DNA from: Microbacteriaceae bacterium
Lineage (GTDB): Bacteria; Actinomycetota; Actinomycetes; Actinomycetales; Microbacteriaceae
DNA length: 20,663 nucleotides
Reading direction: 5' to 3'
Assembly (NCBI GenBank): GCA_022701925.1
Contig: JAKONM010000127.1
Location: 1-20,663 of the forward strand
Positions 1 through 7,233 of this stretch are shown piece by piece (the stretch's first letter is position 1; each line of letters begins with the position of its first letter). The notes beneath the pieces were generated by a model. It did not search any database and was not told the DNA's origin. It saw only the letters and a program-made list of their open reading frames with translations. The position numbers and the translations under genes were made by a program.

Positions 1-144
1 ACCTGCACGCCCTGGTAGAGCAGCTGCAGGGCGATCTCGTCGGCCTTGGCCGGTCGACGCCTCCCGCATCGGGCGCGCGATCGTCGTGACCGGGTCCAAG
101 GCCGACGAGATCGCCCTGCAGCTGCTCTACCAGGGCGTGCAGGT
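1..144. repeat. 49-bp perfect inverted repeat at window start
   Basis: Bases 1-49 are the exact reverse complement of 96-144, with a 46-nt spacer at 50-95. The match stops at the next base pair (50 against 95). The right-hand copy lies in the normal murT reading frame and makes sense as protein, so it is the original. The left-hand copy does not continue the murT protein sensibly. A perfect snap-back copy that begins at the very first base is typical of a foldback or chimeric read at a contig end. A real hairpin inside murT is much less likely. Confidence 0.9.
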
Positions 145-283
145 GGTGCGGGTCGAGCCGGACCTCGCCGCCGCGCTGGACCACTTCCTGGCGCTGCCCG
201 ATCCCGAGCGGGGGATGAAGACGATCGTGTTCACGGCCGATGCGATGCGGCGCACCCGCGCGCACCTGGGGCTGGCCCGATGA
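50..283 (+). CDS. murT: MurT-like Mur ligase family protein, C-terminal fragment (partial)
   Basis: This is the last 77 residues of a MurT homologue, and the 5' part lies outside usable sequence. MurT is the Mur-ligase-like subunit of lipid II isoglutaminyl synthase. It uses ATP to activate the alpha-carboxyl of D-Glu at position 2 of the peptidoglycan stem so that an amine can attack it, and it works with GatD at the cytoplasmic membrane. The visible part matches the Mur ligase C-terminal/DUF1727 region: a beta-strand followed by VTGSKADEIALQLLYQGV, then an acidic Asp-rich helix and a Thr-Ala-Asp-Ala tail. The stop overlaps the gatD start as ATGA, so the two are translationally coupled. The reading frame upstream of base 50 is the inverted copy of 96-144 and is not trusted. 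The family call rests on this fragment and on the adjacent gatD, its usual partner. Confidence 0.75.
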   Translation, partial: PVDASRIGRAIVVTGSKADEIALQLLYQGVQVVRVEPDLAAALDHFLALPDPERGMKTIVFTADAMRRTRAHLGLAR

Positions 284-978
284 CCGCCGTGGTGCTGGCG
301 CTGTTCCCGGAGCTCACCGACGTGAACGGCGACGCCCAGAACGCCCTGGTGCTCGCGACCCGGGCGCGCTGGGCGGGGGAGGACGCCGCGGTCGTGCGGC
401 TCGCGGCGGGCGAGGCCCCGCCCGAGCGGCCCGCCGCCGTCGTGCTGGGCTCGACCACCGACCCCGCCCTGCCCGCGCTGATCGCGGCGCTGACGGGGCT
501 GCGCGACCGGCTGACCGGCTGGCTGGACGACGGCGTGCCGCTGCTGGCGGTCGGCACCGGCATGGAGGCCCTCGGCGGGCCCGTCGGTCTGCCCTCCGGA
601 CCCCTGCAGGGCATCGGGGTGCTGCCGGGCGAGTCCCGCCCGCTCGCCGCCCGCGTCGCCGGCGACCTGGTCGTCCGCACGGCCTCGGGCGACCTGGTCG
701 GGTACGAGAACCACGCCAGGGGCTTCCGGCTCGACCCGGGGGTGCAGGCGCTCGGCGAGGTGGTGCGCGGCGTGGGCGACGGGCACGGCGTGGACGGCGT
801 GCGCCACGGGGCGGTGGTGGCCACGCGCCTGCACGGTCCGGTGCTGGCGAAGAACCCGGTGCTGGCGGACGAGCTGCTCGCGCTCGCCCTCGGGCGCCCG
901 GTGACGCCCTCGGGCGCGGAGGCGGAGGCCGCCGACGCCGCTGCGGCGCGCATCCGGGCCGCTCTGCTGCGGTCCTGA
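280..978 (+). CDS. gatD: GatD-like class I glutamine amidotransferase fold protein lacking the catalytic Cys
   Basis: This 232-residue protein follows murT with a 4-nt overlap, the standard MurT-GatD arrangement. GatD normally hydrolyses glutamine and channels ammonia to MurT, which amidates D-Glu in lipid II. The fold is recognisable: an N-terminal LFPELTDVNGDAQN segment corresponds to the usual YPxLxxxYGDxGN start, VGYENHARGF (about 145) to the YENHxGRT motif, and RLHGPVLAKNP (183-193) carries the family's catalytic histidine, here His185. The nucleophile elbow, normally an ICGGFQ-type motif, reads LLAVGTGMEALG (88-99) with Gly92 where the Cys belongs, and the whole protein contains no cysteine. 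Glutaminase activity is therefore unlikely. It may be a structural partner of MurT, or part of an enzyme using another amine donor (inference). A strong hairpin follows the stop. Confidence 0.8.
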   Translation: MTAVVLALFPELTDVNGDAQNALVLATRARWAGEDAAVVRLAAGEAPPERPAAVVLGSTTDPALPALIAALTGLRDRLTGWLDDGVPLLAVGTGMEALGGPVGLPSGPLQGIGVLPGESRPLAARVAGDLVVRTASGDLVGYENHARGFRLDPGVQALGEVVRGVGDGHGVDGVRHGAVVATRLHGPVLAKNPVLADELLALALGRPVTPSGAEAEAADAAAARIRAALLRS

Positions 979-998
979 CCCGCGTCGCCGGCCCTACG

Positions 999-1035
999 CG
1001 GAAGGGCCCGTCCGCATCGCGGACGGGCCCTTCCG
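999..1035. terminator. Bidirectional hairpin terminator between gatD and the DUF7455 gene
   Basis: The arms 999-1014 and 1020-1035 are perfect 16-bp complements around a 5-nt loop (CATCG). The stem is GC-rich with an AAGGGCCC core. It lies between two convergent genes, 21 nt after the gatD stop and 19 nt before the stop of the minus-strand gene, so it can serve both. There is no long U tract, which is usual for actinobacterial terminators. Confidence 0.85.
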
Positions 1036-1054
1036 GAACGTGCTGGGGCCGGCC

Positions 1055-1288
1055 TCAGGCCTTCGACTCGGAGAGCAGCCGGCTCGACTCGTCGTGCCAG
1101 CTCTGGGCGATGCCCGAGAGCTTCTCCTGGTACTTCTTGCCGTGGTGGGCGCAGAACAGCAGCTCGCCCTTGTCCAGCTGGACGCGGACGTAGGCCTGGG
1201 CCCCGCAGCTGTCGCAGCGGTCGTTGGCGTTCAACGTGAACTGCGACTCGAGGGAGTCGAGGCCGCCCTGGTCGGATGCTCGGGTCAT
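1055..1288 (-). CDS. DUF7455 family small zinc-ribbon protein
   Basis: This 77-residue protein belongs to a family conserved across actinobacteria and has no established function. A short variable N-terminus precedes CDSCGAQAYVRVQL (Cys25, Cys28), and a second half-site FCAHHGKKY holds Cys46 with His48/His49. Together these look like a compact zinc ribbon. The C-terminal 20 residues form a charged helix. Its place beside the topoisomerase IV genes is common in actinobacteria. It starts at ATG 1288 with a purine-rich GAGGTAGG stretch upstream. It is transcribed away from parE, and the 176 bp between them holds both promoters. The family call is firm; a nucleic-acid-binding role is only inferred from the ribbon. 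Confidence 0.85.
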   Translation of the reverse strand: MTRASDQGGLDSLESQFTLNANDRCDSCGAQAYVRVQLDKGELLFCAHHGKKYQEKLSGIAQSWHDESSRLLSESKA

Positions 1289-1449
1289 GCGGTGACCTAC
1301 CTCTCGGCTCGCCGTGCTGGGACCTCCATGGTCGCACGCCCCGGTTTCGTGCTCGCGCGGCGTGCCGACCCCGTTCGCTGTGCGCGTATGGCAGGCACCC
1401 CGAGTCCGGGGGACGCCGCGCGGCTGCCGCTCCTGTCCGCACCGCCGGT

Positions 1450-1464
1450 TAGCGTGTGCAGGAC
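1450..1464 (+). promoter_or_regulatory. Candidate -10 element for parE (leaderless transcript)
   Basis: TAGCGT at 1450-1455 fits the actinobacterial TANNNT -10 consensus and ends 9 nt before ATG 1465. A transcript starting 7-10 nt downstream would begin at or next to the start codon. No properly spaced Shine-Dalgarno sequence lies ahead of 1465. No convincing -35 hexamer is visible. The same hexamer stands 8 nt before the dut start. Confidence 0.5.
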
Positions 1465-3543
1465 ATGCCTTCGAACGACTACTCCGCCCGCCACCTGTCC
1501 GTCCTCGAGGGCCTCGAGGCGGTGCGCAAGCGCCCCGGCATGTACATCGGCTCCACCGACTCCCGGGGCCTCATGCACTGCCTGTGGGAGGTGATCGACA
1601 ACGCGGTCGACGAGGCGCTGGCCGGTCACGGCCACCGCATCGAGGTGGTGCTGCACCCCGACTCCAGCGTCGAGGTGCGCGACGACGCCCGCGGCATCCC
1701 GGTGGACGTCGAGCCGAAGACGGGGCTGACCGGCGTCGAGGTCGTCTTCACCAAGCTGCACGCCGGCGGCAAGTTCGGGTCCGGCTCGTACGCGGCCTCC
1801 GGCGGCCTGCACGGCGTCGGCGCATCGGTCGTGAACGCGCTGTCCGAGCGGCTGGACGTGGAGGTCGACCGCGGCGGGAAGACCTGGGCGATGTCGTTCC
1901 ACCGCGGCGAGCCCGGGGTGTTCGCCGACCCGGCCCCGACGGCGCCCTCGCCCGACTCCGTGTTCGAGCCGTTCGTCTCGGGCAGCACCCTGCGCGTGAT
2001 CGGTCGGGCCGCCAAGGGGCACACCGGCACGCGCGTGCGCTACTGGGCCGACCGCCAGATCTTCGTGCGGGACGCCGCCTTCTCGCTGGCCGACCTGACC
2101 GCTCGGGCGCGCCAGACGGCCTTCCTGGTGCCCGGGCTCGAGATCGTGGTGGAGGACCTGCGCGGCGAGGCGCCGGTCGTCGAGTCCTTCCACTACGAGG
2201 GCGGCATCGGCGAGTTCGTCGACTTCCTCGCGACCGACGCGCCGCTCACCGACACCTGGCGCATCGCCGGCGAGGGCGAGTTCACCGAGACCGTGCCGGT
2301 GCTGCAGGCGAACGGGCACATGGAGGCCACGGAGGTGCGCCGCACGTGCGGCGTCGACCTGGCCCTGCGCTGGGGCACCGGCTACGAGACCACCACCCGC
2401 ACCTTCGTGAACATCATCACGACGCCGAAGGGCGGCACGCACGCGCAGGGCTTCGAGGCGGGCCTCTACGCGGTCGTGAAGGCGCAGGTGGAGGCCGCGG
2501 CGCGCCGCCTGAAGGTCGGGGCGAACGAGAAGCTCGAGAAGGACGACGTGATGGCCGGCATGACCGCCGTGCTCACGGTGCGGCTGCCCGAGCCGCAGTT
2601 CGAGGGCCAGACCAAGGAGGTGCTCGGCACCCCCGCCGTGCGCGGCATCGTGCGCCAGGTCGTGTCGAAGGCGCTCACGGAGCGGTTCGAGTCCGCGAAG
2701 CGGGAGGACAGGGCGCAGACCGGGGTGCTGCTCGAGAAGGTCGTCGGCGAGATGAAGACGCGCATCTCCGCGCGGGCGCACAAGGAGACGCAGCGGCGCA
2801 AGAACGCGCTGGAGTCCTCCTCCCTGCCCGTCAAGCTGAAGGACTGCCGCTCGTCGAACGTCGCGGACACCGAGCTCTTCATCGTGGAGGGCGACAGCGC
2901 GCTGGGCACGGCGAAGCTGGCCAGGAACAGCGAGTACCAGGCGCTGATGCCGATCCGCGGCAAGATCCTGAACGTCCAGAAGGCGTCGATCAGCGACATG
3001 CTGGGCAACGCCGAGTGCGCGGCGATCATCACCGCGATCGGAGGCGGCTCGGGCCGTACCTTCGACCTCGATTCGGCGCGCTACGGGAAGATCATCCTGA
3101 TGAGCGACGCCGACGTCGACGGCGCGCACATCCGCACCCTGCTGCTGACCCTCTTCTTCCGCTACATGCGGCCGCTGGTCGAGGAGGGGCGCGTCTTCGC
3201 CGCCGTGCCGCCCCTGCACCGCGTCGTCGTGAGCGGCGCGCGGAGGAACGAGCCGGTGTACACCTACAGCGAGCAGGAGCTGCACGCCGTGCTCGCGCAG
3301 CTGAAGAAGGAGCGCAAGCGCTGGCAGGAGCCCATCCAGCGCTACAAGGGCCTCGGCGAGATGGACGCCGACCAGCTGTCCGTCACGACGATGGACCGCC
3401 GGCACCGCACCCTGCGGCGCGTGCGCGTGACCGACGCGGTCGCCGCCGAGCGCACCTTCGAGCTGCTGATGGGCAACGACGTCGCCCCGCGCAAGGACTT
3501 CATCACCCAGAACTCCCCGGACCGCGACCGCATCGACGCGTAG
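1465..3543 (+). CDS. parE: DNA topoisomerase IV subunit B (ParE)
   Basis: This is the ATPase subunit of topoisomerase IV (692 aa), which with ParC decatenates daughter chromosomes and relaxes DNA. The N-terminal GHKL ATPase has WEVIDNAVDEALAG (catalytic Glu42, Mg-ligand Asn46), the ATP lid GGLHGVGASVVNALS (113-127), then the transducer. The Toprim domain has VEGDSALGTAKLARNSEYQ (Glu475) and SDADVDGAHIRTL (Asp548/550/552). The ending ITQNSPDRDRIDA is the usual type IIA B-subunit tail. ParE rather than GyrB is chosen because parC lies next door and the EGDSALGTAKLARN wording is typical of actinobacterial ParE. One oddity: the Bergerat G1 box DxGxG reads DDARG (73-77), with Ala75 replacing the first glycine. 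Start 1465 is preferred over in-frame GTG 1456 because of the -10 placement. Confidence 0.93.
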   Translation: MPSNDYSARHLSVLEGLEAVRKRPGMYIGSTDSRGLMHCLWEVIDNAVDEALAGHGHRIEVVLHPDSSVEVRDDARGIPVDVEPKTGLTGVEVVFTKLHAGGKFGSGSYAASGGLHGVGASVVNALSERLDVEVDRGGKTWAMSFHRGEPGVFADPAPTAPSPDSVFEPFVSGSTLRVIGRAAKGHTGTRVRYWADRQIFVRDAAFSLADLTARARQTAFLVPGLEIVVEDLRGEAPVVESFHYEGGIGEFVDFLATDAPLTDTWRIAGEGEFTETVPVLQANGHMEATEVRRTCGVDLALRWGTGYETTTRTFVNIITTPKGGTHAQGFEAGLYAVVKAQVEAAARRLKVGANEKLEKDDVMAGMTAVLTVRLPEPQFEGQTKEVLGTPAVRGIVRQVVSKALTERFESAKREDRAQTGVLLEKVVGEMKTRISARAHKETQRRKNALESSSLPVKLKDCRSSNVADTELFIVEGDSALGTAKLARNSEYQALMPIRGKILNVQKASISDMLGNAECAAIITAIGGGSGRTFDLDSARYGKIILMSDADVDGAHIRTLLLTLFFRYMRPLVEEGRVFAAVPPLHRVVVSGARRNEPVYTYSEQELHAVLAQLKKERKRWQEPIQRYKGLGEMDADQLSVTTMDRRHRTLRRVRVTDAVAAERTFELLMGNDVAPRKDFITQNSPDRDRIDA

Positions 3544-3546
3544 CGT

Positions 3547-3576
3547 CCGGTCCTCGGCGCGCGCGTCGAGGACCGG
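3547..3576. terminator. Shared hairpin terminator between convergent parE and parC
   Basis: The arms 3547-3556 (CCGGTCCTCG) and 3567-3576 are perfect 10-bp complements around a GCGCGCGCGT loop. It fills the 35 bp between the parE stop and the parC stop, so it can end transcripts from both sides. Confidence 0.75.
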
Positions 3577-3578
3577 GT

Positions 3579-6011
3579 CTAGCGGGCGGCGGTGCCGAAG
3601 GCGTCGACCTGCACGTCCAGGGGCGTGCCCAGCGCGTCGCGCTTCGACTGCTCGGTCGGGAAGGAGCGGGCCACGCCGTCCTTCGAGGCCGCCAGCGCGG
3701 GGGAGGGGCCGACCCAGGCCAGGCGCAGGCCGGTCTCGCCGCGGCTCAGGGTCTGCGCCCGCACGCCCGCCGTCGCGCGGCCCTTGGCGGGGAACTCGGC
3801 CAGGGCCGACAGCTTGCCGCGGCCGGTGCCCAGCGCCTCGAGGGTGCCGTCGACCGCCGAGACGGAGGCGACCACGGCGGTGTCCGGGTCGGCCACCGCG
3901 AACGCGATGGCCGTCGCCCCGGCCGGCAGCGAGATGCCGGCCATGCCGCCCGCCCCGGCGCCCTGCGGCCGCACGAGCCCCGCGGAGAACCGCAGCAGCT
4001 GCCCCTCGGAGGAGACGAAGACCAGGGCGGCGTCCTCGGGGGCGTGGGCGGCGCCGACCAGCCGGTCGCCCGGCTTCAGCGCGATGACCTCGAAGACCGG
4101 CTTGTTCGGCCAGGGCCCCGGCGCGATCCGCTTCACGACGCCGGAGGCGGTGCCGACGGCGATCGGGTCGCCGTCGAGCCGGACGAGCGCCAGCACCCGC
4201 TCCTGCTTCGGGTCCAGCCCCAGGTAGGCGGCGATCGGCACCCCGGCCGCCGGCTGCACCGCCGCCGCGGGCACGACGGGCAGGTCGACCGGGGTGAAGC
4301 GCACGAGGCGGCCGAGGTCCGTGACCGCGCCCAGCTCGCCGCGGCTCGTGCCGTCGACCTGCGACACGACCGCGTCGTGGCGGGCGCGTCGGCGCTGCGG
4401 CTCCACCGCCTCGCCCGGGGCGACGTCCACGCGCACGGCCTGCCCGGCGCTGGAGAGCAGCACGCGGCACGGCACGTCCTGGATCTCGAGCACCGGGGCC
4501 TTCGCCGACCGCGACTGCGCCGCGGGCGCGGCCTCGGTCAGCAGGGTGCGGCGGGGCGTGCCGAACAGCTCGGCGGCCTGCGCCAGCTCGTCGGAGACGG
4601 TGCTGCGCAGCAGCGCGGGGTCGGCCAGCAGCGCGCGCAGCTGCTCGATCTCGTCGCGCAGCTGCCGGGCCTCCGCCTCCAGGTCGATCGTGGAGAAGCG
4701 GGTGAGGCGCCGCAGCCGCAGCTCGAGGATGTAGTCGGCCTGCGCCTGGCTGAGGGCGAACGCCTCCATCAGGCCCGCGCGCGCCGCGTCGGTGTCGTCG
4801 CTGCCGCGGATCACCGCGATCACCCGGTCGATGTCGAGGATCGCGATCAGCAGGCCCTCGACCAGGTGCAGCCGCTCCTCCCGCCGCGCCAGCCGGAAGC
4901 GGGTGCGGCGGGTGACGACCTCGATGCGGTGCTGGATGTAGACGCGCATCAGGTCCAGCAGGCCCAGCGTGCGCGGCCCGCCGTCGACGAGCGCGACGTT
5001 GTTGATGCTGAAGGACTCCTCGAGCGGCGTGTAGCGGTACAGCTGCTCCAGCACGGCCATCGGGTCGAAGCCGGTCTTGACCTCGATCACGAGCCGCAGC
5101 AGGTTGTGCTGGTCGGACAGGTCGACGACGTTCGCGATGCCGGCCAGCTTCTTGGCCTGCACCCCGTCCTTGATCTTCTCGATCACCCGCTCCGGACCGA
5201 CCAGGTAGGGCAGCTCGGTGACGACCAGGCCGGCCTTGCGGGCCGTCACCGGCTCCACCTGCACCTTGGCGCGGGTGCGGAAGGCGCCGCGGCCGGTGGC
5301 GTAGGCGTCGCGCACCCCGGCGAGCCCGGTGATCGTGCCGCCTGAGGGCAGGTCGGGCCCGGGCACGAACCGCATCACGTCCTCGAGCGTCGCGTCGGGG
5401 TGGTCGATCAGGTGCCGCACCCCGGCGACCACCTCGGCGAGGTTGTGCGGCGCCATGTTGGTCGCCATGCCGACCGCGATGCCGCTGGCCCCGTTCACGA
5501 GCAGGTTCGGGAAGCTGGCGGGCAGCACGTCGGGCTGGTCCAGCTGGTTGTCGAAGTTCGGCACGAAGTCGACGACGTCCTCGTCGAGGTCGGCCACCAT
5601 CGCCATCGCGGGCTGGGCCAGGCGCACCTCGGTGTACCGGTAGGCGGCCGGGCCGTCGTCCAGGGAGCCGAAGTTGCCGTGCCCGTCGAGCAGCGGCAGG
5701 CGCATCGCCCACGGCTGCGCCATGCGCACCAGCGCGTCGTAGATGGCGCTGTCGCCGTGCGGGTGCAGCTTGCCCATCACGTCGCCGACGACGCGGGCGC
5801 ACTTCACGTGGCCGCGGTCGGGCCGGAGGCCCATGTCGGCCATCTGGTACAGGATCCGGCGCTGCACCGGCTTCAGCCCGTCGCGGGCGTCGGGCAGGGC
5901 GCGGGAGTAGATGACGGAGTAGGCGTACTCCAGGAACGACCCCTGCATCTCGCTGGAGACGTCGACGTCCTCGATCCGCTCCCCGGCGAGGTTCGGCCCG
6001 GTCGTGCTCAT
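3579..6011 (-). CDS. parC: DNA topoisomerase IV subunit A (ParC)
   Basis: This is the DNA-cleaving subunit of topoisomerase IV (810 aa). The N-terminal winged-helix breakage-reunion domain contains GDVMGKLHPHGDSAIYDALVRMA (about 76-98) and the active-site tyrosine Tyr126 in YRYTEVRL. The quinolone-determining positions are the sensitive-type Ser88 and Asp92. Coiled-coil and tower segments follow (about 340-490), then a six-bladed beta-pinwheel C-terminal domain (about 510-810). The GyrA box is absent, which supports ParC over GyrA. The start MSTTGPNLAGERIEDVDV at 6011 has GGAG 7 nt upstream; the open frame beyond it, to 6362, runs through the opposite gene and is spurious. It is convergent with parE and divergent from the phosphatase-fold gene, with 109 bp between start codons. 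Confidence 0.94.
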   Translation of the reverse strand: MSTTGPNLAGERIEDVDVSSEMQGSFLEYAYSVIYSRALPDARDGLKPVQRRILYQMADMGLRPDRGHVKCARVVGDVMGKLHPHGDSAIYDALVRMAQPWAMRLPLLDGHGNFGSLDDGPAAYRYTEVRLAQPAMAMVADLDEDVVDFVPNFDNQLDQPDVLPASFPNLLVNGASGIAVGMATNMAPHNLAEVVAGVRHLIDHPDATLEDVMRFVPGPDLPSGGTITGLAGVRDAYATGRGAFRTRAKVQVEPVTARKAGLVVTELPYLVGPERVIEKIKDGVQAKKLAGIANVVDLSDQHNLLRLVIEVKTGFDPMAVLEQLYRYTPLEESFSINNVALVDGGPRTLGLLDLMRVYIQHRIEVVTRRTRFRLARREERLHLVEGLLIAILDIDRVIAVIRGSDDTDAARAGLMEAFALSQAQADYILELRLRRLTRFSTIDLEAEARQLRDEIEQLRALLADPALLRSTVSDELAQAAELFGTPRRTLLTEAAPAAQSRSAKAPVLEIQDVPCRVLLSSAGQAVRVDVAPGEAVEPQRRRARHDAVVSQVDGTSRGELGAVTDLGRLVRFTPVDLPVVPAAAVQPAAGVPIAAYLGLDPKQERVLALVRLDGDPIAVGTASGVVKRIAPGPWPNKPVFEVIALKPGDRLVGAAHAPEDAALVFVSSEGQLLRFSAGLVRPQGAGAGGMAGISLPAGATAIAFAVADPDTAVVASVSAVDGTLEALGTGRGKLSALAEFPAKGRATAGVRAQTLSRGETGLRLAWVGPSPALAASKDGVARSFPTEQSKRDALGTPLDVQVDAFGTAAR

Positions 6012-6120
6012 GCGGTCGCTCCGTCCCGGCGTGCGCCGCGGGACGCCCGGTGGACGCCCGCCCGCCGCGCCGCGAGGCCGACCAGCGGGCCGGCCGCTCG
6101 AGCGGCGCACGGACGAGGAG

Positions 6121-7233
6121 ATGGCACACTGCCTGCTCGTGGCCCCCATGGTACCGACCGGTCGGACGGGCCTCGCCGGGCTGCTGCCCGCCGCCCTCGA
6201 CGCCGTGGCCGGCAGGCCGAACCCGCTGCGGCTGCCGCCGCGGAAGGGCGTGGTCGTCCTCCTGGTGGACGGGCTGGGCGCCGAGGCGCTGACCGCCAGG
6301 GCGGGCCACGCCAGGACGCTCGCCGGCGCCCGGCGGATCGACACCGGTGCGCCGACCACCACCGCCGCGGCGCTAGCGACCCTGGCGACGGGGGTGCGGC
6401 CGGGCCGGCACGGGGTCGTGTCCTACTCCGCGCTCGACCCCGCCGCCGACCGCGTGGTGAACCAGCTGCGCGGCTTCGACGCGCAGCTGCCGGGCGACTG
6501 GCAGCGGGCGACCACGGTGTTCGAGCAGGCGGTCGAGCAGGGGTTCTCCGCCGTCGCCGCAGGACCCCGCCACTACGCCGCCAGCGGCTTCACGGCCCAG
6601 GTGCTGCGCGGCGCGCGCTACGCCGGCGCCCGCACCGTCGAGGACCGGCTCGCCGCGGCCTGGACCGCGCTGCGGGCGGCCCCGGGCATCGCCTACTGCT
6701 ACGTGCCCGAGCTCGACGTGATCGGGCACCGGGAGGGCTGGCGGTCGGGGTCCTGGACGGACGCGCTCGAGACGGTGGACGCGGCGGTCGCGGCGACCGC
6801 GCGGGGCCTGCGGCGGGGCGAGACGCTGCTGGTCACCGCCGACCACGGCATGCTCGACGTCCCGCATGAGGCCCACGTGGTGCTGGAGCAGGCGGGCCCG
6901 CCGCTCGACGGCGTGCGGCACCTGGCCGGCGAGCCGCGGCTGCTGCACGTGCACCTGCGTCCGGAGGAGGACCCCGCGGCGCACGCGGCCGCGTGGCGGA
7001 CGGCGCTGGACGGCCGCGGGGACGTGCTGCGGCGGGACGAGGCCGTGGCGGCCGACTGGTTCGGGCCGGTGGACGAGGCGGTCCTGCCCCGCATCGGCGA
7101 CCTGCTCGTCGCGGCGAGGGGGAAGGCGGCCTTCTACCGGACGGCCGAGGAGCCGGGACGCGGCATGGTCGGCCAGCACGGCGCGTGGACGCCTGCCGAG
7201 CGGTGGGTGCCGCTGGCGCGCTTCGACGGCTAG
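6121..7233 (+). CDS. Alkaline phosphatase superfamily protein (nucleotide pyrophosphatase/phosphodiesterase type)
   Basis: This 370-residue hydrolase belongs to the alkaline phosphatase/type I phosphodiesterase superfamily, which uses two metal ions and a Thr or Ser nucleophile. All metal-site motifs are present in order: VVVLLVDGLG (Asp50), GAPTTTAAALATLATG with the nucleophile Thr (about 79-81), LDVIGHREG (Asp and His), TADHGM (Asp and His) and a final GQHGAWTP (His). No signal peptide is obvious, so it may act in the cytoplasm. The substrate cannot be read from sequence. A member of this family next to parC is usual in actinobacteria. ATG 6121 has GAGGAG directly abutting it, which is too close for a good ribosome site, so the in-frame ATG 6148 is a real alternative. 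Its stop shares a CTAG with the sepH stop. Confidence 0.85.
   Translation: MAHCLLVAPMVPTGRTGLAGLLPAALDAVAGRPNPLRLPPRKGVVVLLVDGLGAEALTARAGHARTLAGARRIDTGAPTTTAAALATLATGVRPGRHGVVSYSALDPAADRVVNQLRGFDAQLPGDWQRATTVFEQAVEQGFSAVAAGPRHYAASGFTAQVLRGARYAGARTVEDRLAAAWTALRAAPGIAYCYVPELDVIGHREGWRSGSWTDALETVDAAVAATARGLRRGETLLVTADHGMLDVPHEAHVVLEQAGPPLDGVRHLAGEPRLLHVHLRPEEDPAAHAAAWRTALDGRGDVLRRDEAVAADWFGPVDEAVLPRIGDLLVAARGKAAFYRTAEEPGRGMVGQHGAWTPAERWVPLARFDG

Noticed and set aside
1297..6309. A 1670-codon minus-strand frame through parE and parC, and a 1343-codon plus-strand frame over the same span
   Set aside because: parE (plus) and parC (minus) have every conserved motif in their own frames; these long frames carry none.
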